A stretch of 40,029 bases of DNA from assembly GCA_016209035.1 (NCBI GenBank), contig JACQWX010000038.1:27456-67484 (forward strand). The letters are read 5' to 3'. The position numbers and the translations under genes were made by a program. The DNA is from Elusimicrobiota bacterium (GTDB lineage Bacteria; Elusimicrobiota; Elusimicrobia; UBA1565; UBA9628). Below the pieces are notes generated by a model that was not told where the DNA came from, ran no database searches, and saw only the letters and a program-made list of their open reading frames with translations. Below, piece after piece: positions 18,363-26,136 of this stretch; the stretch's first letter is position 1, and each line of letters starts with the position of its first letter.

Positions 18363-18521
18363 ATGAAGCGATGGGCGGTGATGGCGGAATTCTACCGCAT
18401 GGTCCGGGACCGGAGGGCCTATATCCTCATCCCCATCCTGCTGGCCATCGGCATCATCATGCTCTTCCTGTTCACCAGCGAGATGCCCCTGCTCATCCCT
18501 TTCTTCTACGCGGTCTTCTGA
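18363..18521 (+). CDS. DUF5989-family small membrane protein
   Basis: 52 residues: MKRWAVMAEFYRMVRDRRAY, then one hydrophobic helix (ILIPILLAIGIIMLFLFTS), then PLLIPFFYAVF. This is the DUF5989 pattern: an amphipathic 'ElwxFxRxRKxxwL.P' start, a single helix and a terminal 'PFIYTLF'. In other genomes such genes commonly neighbour SxtJ-type membrane proteins and carbamoyltransferases. Here it leads a radical SAM operon, with its stop one base before the next ATG. The function is unknown; it may anchor the downstream proteins at the membrane (inference). Confidence 0.7.
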   Translation: MKRWAVMAEFYRMVRDRRAYILIPILLAIGIIMLFLFTSEMPLLIPFFYAVF

Positions 18522-18522
18522 C

Positions 18523-20040
18523 ATGAGGACGGCCTGCCGCGCCGCTCTCATCAACCTCGCGACCCTCACTGCCGCGGAGGACATGGGCTCTCCTTTGTCC
18601 CTCGGCTTCCTGATGGCCTATTCGCGAAAGGCCCTGGGCCGACGCGTCGAAAGCCGCATCTTCCAGTACCGGCTCGGCACGCGCCGGAGCATGATCGCCG
18701 CGGCCCTGCGCGACCTGGCCGCGTTCGCGCCGCGGGTCGCGGGAATCTCCTGCTATGGCTGGAACGTGGAGGCCGCATTGGCCCTGGCGCGGGCGCTCAA
18801 GCGCCGCCGGCCCGCCCTGCGGGTGGTCTTGGGAGGGCCGGAGATCCATCCCGGCCGCGCCGCGCTCCTGCGCGCCAAGACGGCGGACGCGCTGGTCCTG
18901 GGGGAAGGCGAGGAGACCTGGGTCGAGCTCCTGCGCCGCCTCCTGGACGGCCGATCCTGGGCCGGGACGCCGGGCGCGCTCGCGATGGGAGCGCTGCGGC
19001 CCGCGCGCGGGCCGCGGCGCGCGTTCATCGAGCCATTGGACCGGGTCCCGTCGCCGTGGACCGCCGGGGCATTCCCGCGCGACCACGCGGTCTGGAACAC
19101 GGCGCTCATCGAGACCTCCCGCGGCTGCCCGATGGACTGCTCCTTCTGCACCTGGACCAACCGCCGCAGCAAGGTGCGCCGCTTCTCCGAGGCGCGGGTG
19201 GCGGCCGACCTGGAAGTCCTGGGCCGGCTGCGCCCGAAGAACGTCTTCGTCTGCGACTCGGATTTCTTCTGGGATCGGGAGCGCGGCCTGCGCCTGGCGC
19301 GCCTCATGCGCGGCCACGGCGAGAAGAGCGACATCCAATGGTACTTGGAGGTCTCCATCGAGCACCTGGATGCCGAGGTTCTGGAAGCGACCGACCATCC
19401 CTGTTTCGGCCTCGGGGTCGGGGTCGAGTCGCTCTCTCCGGGGGTCCTGCGCCTCAACGGCCGCAACCCGGACCTGCGCCGCATCAGGGCCGCCTTGGAC
19501 TGCCTGCGCCGGCGCCCCACGCGCGCGGAGGTGAACCTCCATCTCATCTGCGGGCTCCCCGGCGAGACCCGGGAGAGCTTCCTGGCCGGCTTGGACGAGA
19601 TCCTCTCCGTGCCCGGCGCCAGGCCCATCGTCTTCTGCGCCCAGGTCCTGCCGGGCTCGCGCCTCGCCGGACCGATGCGGCACCTGGTCCGCCGCCGGCG
19701 CCGGCCCCCGCACTATGTGGTCGCCACGGACGCCCTTCCGGAGCGGGAGTACCTGGAGCTCCGCCGCGCCGCCTTCGAGCTCCTGCTGCTCATGAACCAT
19801 CCCCCGACCCGGGACCTGCTGCGGCGCCTGGCGAAGAAACGCGCCGGCTCGATCACGGCCGTCTTCGCGGCCGTCCGCCACGGCCTTGACCCGGGAGCGC
19901 GGTCCATCCTGGGGAAGGCCTGGCGGCGCTGCTCGCGCTTCCCGGCCCGCGAGCAATTCTCATTGAACTGGGAATGGCGCCCGGTCCTCGACGCCGCCCA
20001 GGAGGCCCGCCTTTTCGCCGGGGTGCGGGCCGCGGCATGA
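18523..20040 (+). CDS. B12-binding-type radical SAM protein (paralogue 1)
   Basis: 505 residues. The N-terminal ~185 residues form a cobalamin-binding-like Rossmann domain: AFAPRVAGISCYGWNVEAALALA, RVVLGGPEIHP and ADALVLGEGEETW, as in B12-dependent radical SAM enzymes. The canonical DxHxxG was not seen, so B12 binding is uncertain. The radical SAM core begins with SRGCPMDCSFCTW (C202, C206, C209, the 4Fe-4S ligands) and continues with FVCDSDFFWD, GVGVESLSPGVLRL and HLICGLPGETRESF. Enzymes of this architecture methylate unactivated carbons or rearrange cofactors and natural products. The substrate is unknown. It ends in an ATGA overlap with its own duplicate. Confidence 0.85.
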   Translation: MRTACRAALINLATLTAAEDMGSPLSLGFLMAYSRKALGRRVESRIFQYRLGTRRSMIAAALRDLAAFAPRVAGISCYGWNVEAALALARALKRRRPALRVVLGGPEIHPGRAALLRAKTADALVLGEGEETWVELLRRLLDGRSWAGTPGALAMGALRPARGPRRAFIEPLDRVPSPWTAGAFPRDHAVWNTALIETSRGCPMDCSFCTWTNRRSKVRRFSEARVAADLEVLGRLRPKNVFVCDSDFFWDRERGLRLARLMRGHGEKSDIQWYLEVSIEHLDAEVLEATDHPCFGLGVGVESLSPGVLRLNGRNPDLRRIRAALDCLRRRPTRAEVNLHLICGLPGETRESFLAGLDEILSVPGARPIVFCAQVLPGSRLAGPMRHLVRRRRRPPHYVVATDALPEREYLELRRAAFELLLLMNHPPTRDLLRRLAKKRAGSITAVFAAVRHGLDPGARSILGKAWRRCSRFPAREQFSLNWEWRPVLDAAQEARLFAGVRAAA

Positions 20041-21550
20041 AGAGGCGCGGAGCCTGCCGCGTCGCCCTCGTAGACATCGCGTCCTTCACGGAGGACGTGT
20101 GTTCCCCGCTGTCCTCGGCCTGCCTCATGGTCCATGCGCGCAAGGCCCTGGGCCGGCGCATCGACTGCCGCCTGTTCCAATACGGGCCCGGGAGGCGCCG
20201 GAGGATGGTGGCGGCGGCCCTGCGCGACCTGGCCGCGTTCGCGCCGCGGGTCGTGGGCATCTCCTGCTATTTCTGGAACGTGGAGGCCGCATTGGCCCTG
20301 GCGCGGGCGCTCAAGCGCCGCCGGCCCGCCCTGCGGGTGGTCTTGGGAGGGCCGGAGGTCCATCCCGGCCGCGCCGCGCTCCTGCGCGCCAAGACGGCGG
20401 ACGCGCTGGTCCTGGGGGAAGGCGAGGAGACCTTAGTCGAGCTCCTGCGCCGCCTCCTGGACGGCCGATCCTGGGCCGGGACGCCGGGCGCGCTCGCGAT
20501 GGGAGCGCTGCGGCCCGTGCGCGGGCCGCGGCGCGCGTTCATCGAGCCCTTGGACCGGGTCCCGTCGCCGTGGACCGCCGGGGCATTCCCGCGCCATGGG
20601 GCGGTCTGGACCATGGCGCTCCTGGAGACGGCCCGCGGCTGCCCGATGGACTGCTCCTTCTGCACCTGGACCTACCGCCGCACCAAGATGCGCCGTCTCT
20701 CCGACGCCCGGGTCAAGGCCGACCTGAAGGTCCTGGCCAGGCTGCCCGTGACCAAGGTCTTCGTCTGCGACTCGGATTTCTTCTTGGACCGCGGCCGCGG
20801 CCTGCGCCTGGCGCGCCACCTGCGCCGCCTGGGAGAGAAGAAGGGTATCTTCTGGAGCATGCAGGTCGGGAGCGACCACCTGGACGCCGAGGTGCTGAAG
20901 GCGACCGACCATCGTTGTTTCGGCCTCGGGGTGGGGGTCGAGTCGCTCTCTCCGGGGGTCCTGCGCCTCAACGGCCGCAATCCGGACCTGCGCCGCATCA
21001 AGGCCGCCTTGGACTGCCTGCGCCGGCGCCCCACGCGCGCGGAGGTCCAGCTGCAGCTCATCTTCGCGCTCCCCGGCGAGACCCGGGAGAGCTTCCTGGC
21101 GGGCTTGGACAAGCTCCTGGCCGTGCCGGGCGCCAGGCCCATCGTCCTGTGCGCCCAGGCCCTGCCGGGCTCGCGCCTCGCCGGACCGATGCGGCACCTG
21201 GTCCGCCGCCGGCGCCGGCCCCCGCACTATGTGGTCGCCACGAACACCCTTCCGGAGCGGGAGTACCGGGAGCTCCGCCGCGCCACCTTCGAGCTCCTGC
21301 TGCTCATGAAGCATCCCCCGACCCGGGACCTGCTGCGGCGCCTGGCGAAGAAACGCGCCGGCTCGATCACGGCCGTCTTCGCGGCCGTCCGCCGCGGCCT
21401 TGACCCGGGAGCGCGGTCCATCCTGGGGAAGGCCTGGCGGCGCTACTCCCGCTTCCCGGTCCGCGAGCACTACTCGGTCAACTCGGAGGGACGCTTGGCC
21501 CTCAGCGCCGCGCAGGAGGCCCGCCTCTTCGCCGGGGTGCAGGCCGCGGC
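18523..21550 (+). repeat. tandem gene duplication with a 1514-bp period
   Basis: The two radical SAM genes start exactly 1514 bp apart and stay collinear without net indels to about 19930/21440. Identity is patchy. Bases 18702-19080 versus 20216-20594 differ at about nine positions by eye, and 19650-19925 versus its partner at about six. The first ~180 bp and the stretch after the Fe-S motif (~19085-19420) differ heavily. This mosaic suggests gene conversion over an older duplication. Confidence 0.75.
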
Positions 21551-21581
21551 CTGGGCCGAACGCCCAGGGGCCGGACGATGA
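20037..21581 (+). CDS. B12-binding-type radical SAM protein (paralogue 2)
   Basis: 514 residues, the tandem copy of the preceding gene, with the same cobalamin-binding-like domain and the same ARGCPMDCSFCTW cluster motif. Differences concentrate at the N-terminus, in the segment after the cluster (LARLPVTKVFVCDSDFFLDRG, KKGIFWSMQVGSDHLDAE) and in the tail, which is nine residues longer. These are regions likely to shape the substrate pocket, so the copies may have separate substrates or act in succession. ATG 20037 overlaps the preceding TGA (ATGA), and its own TGA overlaps the next ATG in the same way. Confidence 0.85.
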   Translation: MKRRGACRVALVDIASFTEDVCSPLSSACLMVHARKALGRRIDCRLFQYGPGRRRRMVAAALRDLAAFAPRVVGISCYFWNVEAALALARALKRRRPALRVVLGGPEVHPGRAALLRAKTADALVLGEGEETLVELLRRLLDGRSWAGTPGALAMGALRPVRGPRRAFIEPLDRVPSPWTAGAFPRHGAVWTMALLETARGCPMDCSFCTWTYRRTKMRRLSDARVKADLKVLARLPVTKVFVCDSDFFLDRGRGLRLARHLRRLGEKKGIFWSMQVGSDHLDAEVLKATDHRCFGLGVGVESLSPGVLRLNGRNPDLRRIKAALDCLRRRPTRAEVQLQLIFALPGETRESFLAGLDKLLAVPGARPIVLCAQALPGSRLAGPMRHLVRRRRRPPHYVVATNTLPEREYRELRRATFELLLLMKHPPTRDLLRRLAKKRAGSITAVFAAVRRGLDPGARSILGKAWRRYSRFPVREHYSVNSEGRLALSAAQEARLFAGVQAAAWAERPGAGR

Positions 21582-23029
21582 AGCGTCAGCGCGTGGACCT
21601 GCGGCTGTTCTTCTCCCCGTTCGGCCAGGAGTTCGTCGCCCCGGAGCTCGGGGTGCCGCAGCTCACGGCCTACCTGACCGGCCGCGGCTTCCGGGTCCGC
21701 CAGACGGACCTCAACCTCCTGGGGCTTGGCCCCGCCGCGGCCCTGTGCGGCCGGGAGGCCCCGCGGTTCTGGCAGCCGTCCCTGCGCCGCGGGGCGCGGC
21801 TCTGGAACCGCGGCGGGCACGCCTATCCCTTAGACGAGGTCCTGGAGGCCGTGGCCGACAAGAACCCGGAGGCCGAGCTCCTCTATGAACGGCACGTGCG
21901 CGACCGCGCCGGACGGGCGGGCCTAGTGGGCTTCTCAGCCTGCACCGTGGACCAGGCCTTAGCCGCCCTCTTCTTCTGCCGGCGCATCCGGGAGGATTTC
22001 CCGGGCCTCAAGACCTGCCTGGGCGGCCCCTGGGTGGGCGCCTCCTGGGACGCGCTCCCCGGCTGGCCCGAGCTCTTCAGCCTGACCGACTTCATGATCG
22101 GCTTCTCCGCCGAGGTCCCCTTGGAGCGGCTCATCCGGCATGTCCGAGGGGAGCTGCCCATCTCCGCCGTCGAGAACCTCGCGTACCGTCGGGGCCGCAA
22201 GGTGCTCCGCAACCCGTTTCGGCCGAGCCTGCCCCTGGAGGAACTCCCCCCGCCGGCCCTGGACGGCTTCCCCCTGGACCGCTACGTCCAGCCCAGCCTG
22301 CCCTACCAGACCACCCAGGGATGCGAATGGGGCCACTGCAGCTTCTGCAATTGCGTCTTCCCCAAGCAGGCCTTCGACAGGAAGAGCCCGGAGAAGACCC
22401 TGCGCGAGATGGAGGCCTTGGCGCGCGGCGCCGGGATCAGGAGCTTCGCGCTCGCCGACCTGTCCACGCCGTTCGAGGTCCTCGAGGGGATGGTCCCGCA
22501 TTGGCGCCGCATGCGGGCGGCCTGGCGCGCGATGGCGCGCGTGCACGAGGGTTTCACCCCGGCCTTCGCCCGCCGGCTCAAGGCCTCGGGCTGCGAGTAC
22601 CTCTTCTTCGGCCTGGAGACCGCGGGCCGGGAGGGGCTGGGGCGGCTGCGCAAGGGCATCGCCCTCAAGACGGTCGACGCCACGGTCCGGGCCTGCGCCG
22701 AGGCCGGCGTGCGCGTGGGCCTTTTCGCGCTCAACTACCCCGGCCAATCCGAGTCCGAGCTTCTGCGGACCCTGGAGTTCTGCGTGTCCCGCCGCCGGTT
22801 CCTGGCCGACCTTGCCGTCAACCGGTTCAAGATGGGCCACTGGATGACGATCTACAGCGACCTGCCGGGCCGGGCCTCGTCCGCCGCGGCCCGCGACCTG
22901 AACAGCTTCGACGTGCCGTACCTGGCCGACGGAGTCCCCATCGAGCGCTTCCTGGAGCTCAAGTTCAAGGCCGAGGGGATCGTCAACGGCCATTCGAAGG
23001 GACCCGCGCCCGGGGGGACGCCGAGGTAG
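21578..23029 (+). CDS. B12-binding-type radical SAM protein (third, distinct)
   Basis: 483 residues with a different sequence from the preceding pair. The N-terminal Rossmann-like region has APELGVPQLTAYLTGRGF, VGFSACTVDQALAALFFC and KTCLGGPWVG. The cluster motif is TQGCEWGHCSFCNC (CxxxCxxC, with an extra Cys two residues later). The TIM-barrel parts are YLFFGLETAGREGLGRLRKG and GLFALNYPGQSESELLRTL, as in B12-binding radical SAM families of the methylthio- or Mg-protoporphyrin-cyclase type. It is translationally coupled to paralogue 2. The product of the pathway is unknown; three radical SAM proteins plus a U32 Fe-S protein suggest a multi-step cofactor or RNA/peptide modification. Confidence 0.85.
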   Translation: MKRQRVDLRLFFSPFGQEFVAPELGVPQLTAYLTGRGFRVRQTDLNLLGLGPAAALCGREAPRFWQPSLRRGARLWNRGGHAYPLDEVLEAVADKNPEAELLYERHVRDRAGRAGLVGFSACTVDQALAALFFCRRIREDFPGLKTCLGGPWVGASWDALPGWPELFSLTDFMIGFSAEVPLERLIRHVRGELPISAVENLAYRRGRKVLRNPFRPSLPLEELPPPALDGFPLDRYVQPSLPYQTTQGCEWGHCSFCNCVFPKQAFDRKSPEKTLREMEALARGAGIRSFALADLSTPFEVLEGMVPHWRRMRAAWRAMARVHEGFTPAFARRLKASGCEYLFFGLETAGREGLGRLRKGIALKTVDATVRACAEAGVRVGLFALNYPGQSESELLRTLEFCVSRRRFLADLAVNRFKMGHWMTIYSDLPGRASSAAARDLNSFDVPYLADGVPIERFLELKFKAEGIVNGHSKGPAPGGTPR

Positions 23030-24043
23030 ATGCCGCGACCAAGATACGCGATCCCCTTCAACGGCGACACCCGGCTCCTCAAGGAGGCGCTCCGGTCGGG
23101 GCAGGTCGAGGAAGTGTATTTCGGCGGGCCTCCGGAAAGCAACGCGAGCCACTGCCCCGAACTGCGCAACGTGGACGGGCAAGGCCTCAAACGGGCTTTG
23201 GAGCTGTGCCGGGCCCATCATGTGCGCACCAACCTGCTCTGCAACGCGTACACCCTGCTGTTCAAGGACATCGCCGCGTGCTTCAAGCTGGTCCGCTCGC
23301 CGCCCAAGATCGACGCGGTGACGATCTCCGACCCGCTGGCGATCTCGACCTTCCGCAAAGAGCTCCCGCAGACGGAGCTCCACGCCTCCGTCATCATGAA
23401 CCTCGATTCCTGCGCCAGGATCGAGGCCGCGCTGAAAGCCGGCATCAGGACCGTGACCCTGCCGTTGAAGCTCAACCGTGACGCGGGCTTCCTGACGAAG
23501 GCGAAGAGGCTCAAGGAACGCCACCCGCGGCTCAGGATCAAGCTGATCGCGAACCACAACTGCAGGCCGGACTGCATCTTCAGCCCCTGGCACTACATGA
23601 TCGAATCAGCCGGTTCCTCCGAGAGGCGCCCTTCCTTGAAATCGCCGTTCCACGAGAGGATCTACGGCGGGGTCCATGCCTGCCTGGACTCCTGCGACAG
23701 CCCGGCCGAGCTGATCAAGCTGCCGTTCATCCGCCCCGAGGACGTCGGCCACTATGTCAAGAACGGCTATGCCGACGTCTTCAAGCTCGTCCATCGGAGC
23801 TGGTCTTCGCCCATGCTCCGGCGGGCCTACTCGGCCTACTTCGCCCGCAGGCACCGCGGCAATCTCTTCGAGATCGTCAACACCTCGAAATACGGGCCTC
23901 CCAAGCGGTGCGACAACACGAGGTTCCCGGCCGATTTCGCGAGACGCGTGACGACCTGCGGCAAGGCGTGCGAACGGTGTTCCTACTGCGAGAAAATCGC
24001 CGCCCGCACGGTCCAGCGAGGCCGGGCTCGACCTCCCCCCTGA
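23030..24043 (+). CDS. U32-peptidase-like Fe-S protein
   Basis: 337 residues, starting directly after the preceding TAG. The fold pattern is that of peptidase family U32 (YhbU/YhbV, UbiU/UbiV, TrhP, RlhA): an N-terminal barrel with VEEVYFGGPPE and ELCRAHHVRTNLLCNAY, then IKLIANHNCRPDCIFSPWHY. Cysteines are arranged as NCRPDC, CLDSCD and CGKACERCSYC, enough to hold at least one 4Fe-4S cluster, as in UbiU/V and TrhP. These proteins mostly act in oxygen-independent hydroxylation of tRNA, rRNA or quinones rather than as peptidases. Last gene of the operon. It may supply a hydroxylation or sulfur-related step to the three radical SAM enzymes (inference). Confidence 0.75.
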   Translation: MPRPRYAIPFNGDTRLLKEALRSGQVEEVYFGGPPESNASHCPELRNVDGQGLKRALELCRAHHVRTNLLCNAYTLLFKDIAACFKLVRSPPKIDAVTISDPLAISTFRKELPQTELHASVIMNLDSCARIEAALKAGIRTVTLPLKLNRDAGFLTKAKRLKERHPRLRIKLIANHNCRPDCIFSPWHYMIESAGSSERRPSLKSPFHERIYGGVHACLDSCDSPAELIKLPFIRPEDVGHYVKNGYADVFKLVHRSWSSPMLRRAYSAYFARRHRGNLFEIVNTSKYGPPKRCDNTRFPADFARRVTTCGKACERCSYCEKIAARTVQRGRARPPP

Positions 24044-24089
24044 AGACTGGGCCCTCCACGACTGACCGGCCCGCGATGGCCCCGCCCCG

Positions 24090-25982
24090 TCAGTAGAGCG
24101 CGCGGAACCTGATCGTCCCCGGGATCTGTCGCAGGGCTTTCATGACGCCCTGGTCGTATTTCGCGCAGATGTCGGTGATGGCGTAGCCGATGTCCTCGCT
24201 GGTCTTGAGGTACTGGCCCTCGATGTTGATGCGGTGTCCGGCGAAGACCGTGTTGATCTGCGAGAGCATGCCGGGGACGTTCCGGTGGATGTGCAGGAAC
24301 CGGTGGGACCTCGCCAGCCTGGGGAGCCTGACCTGCGGGAAGTTGACGCTGTGCAGGGTGTCGCCGTTGTTGACGTAGGAGAAGACCCTCTCCGTCACGA
24401 AGCGGGCGATGTTCTCCTGGGCCTCCATGGTGCTGCCGCCGATGTGCGGGGTCAGGATCACGGACCGCATCCCCTTAAGCTCGCAGGCGAACCTCTCGTC
24501 GTTGCTCCGCGGCTCGACCGGGAAGACGTCCACGGCCGCGCCCCGGAGCTTGCCGCACCTCAAGTTGCGCGCCAGGGCCGCCAAGTCCACGACCCGGCCG
24601 CGGCTCGAGTTAAGGAAGCAGGCGCCGGGCCTCATCGCCCGGAACTCCCTCTCCCCGATGAGCCGGTCGTTGGCGGGACTGCCGTCCACGTGGAGGGTCA
24701 CCACGTCGGCCTTCCGGAGCACCTCGCCCATGGACCGGCACTTGCGGGCGTTGCCGAGCGCGAGCTTGTCGAGGACGTCGTAGTAGAGGACCTCCATCCC
24801 CAAGGCCTCGGCCAGGACCGAGACCTGGCTCCCGATGTTCCCGTACCCGATGATGCCGAGCCTCTTCCCCCTCACCTCGCAGCAGCCCTCGTGGCCCTTG
24901 TCCCAGACGCCCGCGTGGAGCTTCGCGCTCCTCTCGAAGACGCGCCGGAGCAGCATCACGGCCTCGCCCACCACGAGCTCAGCCACGCTCCTCGTGCTGC
25001 TGAAGGGCGCGTTGAAGACCGGGACGCCCCTGCGGGCGCAGGCGTCCAAGTCCACGTTGTTGGTGCCGATGGCGAAGACGCCCACGGCCAGGAGCCTGCC
25101 GGCGTCCGCGAGGCCCTCCGCGGTGACCCGGGTGCCCGAACGGATGCCGAGCAGGTGCGCGTCCTTCAAGCCGGCGGCCAGCTCGGCCTCCGGGAGGCTG
25201 CGCGGCACGGACTCGACGGCGTACCCCTCCTCCCTGAGCAGCGCCGCGGCCTCGGCGCTCACGTTGTCGAGGAGGAGCGCCTTGATCCTGCTCTTGGGGT
25301 AGGAGAGGGACGTCGGAAGTTCGTTGGCGAAGAGGACCTCGTCGAAGCTCGGGGCGACGCGGTCGGCCTTGGCCACGACGGCCTCGCGCCTCACGTTCTC
25401 GGTGAACGCGAAGAACCTGCTCCCGGGGCAGGCCTTCTTCATCTCATAGTCCGTCATCCCGTCGCCGACGACGGCGACGTCGCCCTTCAGGCCCAGGGCC
25501 TTGACCTGGGCGGCCTTCCCGTCCCTCCGGCAGAGGGGGTTCTTCTCGTCGAACCCGACCGCCCTTCCCTCCCGGTCGAAGACGAAGGTGTTCCCGAAGA
25601 CATGGTCCTCCGGGATGCCCAGAGGCCGCAGCACGGGGACCATGTATTCCTTGAAGCCGCCCGAGACCACGAACACGCTCCCGCCGTGCTTCCTGAAGAA
25701 GCCCCGGTTCCTGGAGACGGAGGGGGTCAGCCTCCTCTTAAGGAGGCGCGTCACGGCCGCGATCTGCCTGCGGTTGGGCGTGATGAGACGGAGCCTTTGG
25801 CGCAGGGACGCGTCGAACGGGATTTCCCCCCTCATGCCAGCCTCGGTGACGGCCTTGAACCGCCGCAAGACAGCCTCGGCGCCGGGCTTGCCCTTGAGGC
25901 ACAGGACCGCCAGCTCGTCCAACGCCTCGACGCGGGTCAAGGTGCCGTCGAAGTCGATGATGAAGCTCTTTTCGGCAGGCAT
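24090..25982 (-). CDS. phosphoserine phosphatase-D-3-phosphoglycerate dehydrogenase fusion (SerB-SerA)
   Basis: 630 residues joining two enzymes of serine synthesis. Residues 1-215 are a HAD phosphatase of SerB type: nucleophile motif DFDGTLT (D10, D12), FVVSGGFKEY and VGDGMTDYEM. Residues ~230-550 are a D-2-hydroxyacid dehydrogenase: NAD site GKRLGIIGYGNIGSQ, LNSSRGRVVD (Arg), VFPVEP (Glu) and LTPHIGGST (His). Residues ~555-630 are an ACT domain ending GTIRFRALY, like E. coli SerA, which binds serine. SerC was not found in the window. The start is fixed by the promoter: TTG at 26021 is the -35 box itself, so translation must begin at ATG 25982, ten bases after the -10. Confidence 0.85.
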   Translation of the reverse strand: MPAEKSFIIDFDGTLTRVEALDELAVLCLKGKPGAEAVLRRFKAVTEAGMRGEIPFDASLRQRLRLITPNRRQIAAVTRLLKRRLTPSVSRNRGFFRKHGGSVFVVSGGFKEYMVPVLRPLGIPEDHVFGNTFVFDREGRAVGFDEKNPLCRRDGKAAQVKALGLKGDVAVVGDGMTDYEMKKACPGSRFFAFTENVRREAVVAKADRVAPSFDEVLFANELPTSLSYPKSRIKALLLDNVSAEAAALLREEGYAVESVPRSLPEAELAAGLKDAHLLGIRSGTRVTAEGLADAGRLLAVGVFAIGTNNVDLDACARRGVPVFNAPFSSTRSVAELVVGEAVMLLRRVFERSAKLHAGVWDKGHEGCCEVRGKRLGIIGYGNIGSQVSVLAEALGMEVLYYDVLDKLALGNARKCRSMGEVLRKADVVTLHVDGSPANDRLIGEREFRAMRPGACFLNSSRGRVVDLAALARNLRCGKLRGAAVDVFPVEPRSNDERFACELKGMRSVILTPHIGGSTMEAQENIARFVTERVFSYVNNGDTLHSVNFPQVRLPRLARSHRFLHIHRNVPGMLSQINTVFAGHRINIEGQYLKTSEDIGYAITDICAKYDQGVMKALRQIPGTIRFRALY

Positions 25983-25992
25983 GGCGGGCCCC

Positions 25993-26021
25993 ATTACATC
26001 AAAAAGCCCGGGGCGGGTCAA
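25993..26021 (-). promoter_or_regulatory. promoter of the SerB-SerA gene, near-leaderless
   Basis: Minus strand: -35 TTGACC (26021-26016), 17-bp spacer, -10 TGTAAT (25998-25993). The ATG follows after ten bases of GGGGCCCGCC, leaving a leader of only about three bases. Confidence 0.55.
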
Positions 26022-26098
26022 ATGCTCGCATCGCCCTCCCGCGCATGCGTGTGAAATTGAAAGCGCGGTAAAAATCGGAAAAAAAGGCCCCGGGGCCC

Positions 26099-26127
26099 TT
26101 GACAGCCCGCGTCCTTCTCTCTAAACT
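26099..26127 (+). promoter_or_regulatory. consensus promoter of the TPR kinase gene, near-leaderless
   Basis: -35 TTGACA (perfect), 17-bp spacer, -10 TAAACT (26122-26127). The ATG at 26137 is nine bases downstream of the -10, so transcription should start about two to four bases before it. Confidence 0.65.
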
Positions 26128-26136
26128 ACTGTTGAT

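Noticed and set aside
24044..24089. Terminator between the converging U32 and serB-serA genes
   Set aside because: No convincing stem plus T-run in the 46-bp gap.
26079..26098. GGCCCCGGGGCC palindrome beside a run of A (minus strand T) as a terminator
   Set aside because: It has no loop and faces minus-strand transcription, where no upstream gene exists; it lies between two divergent promoters.
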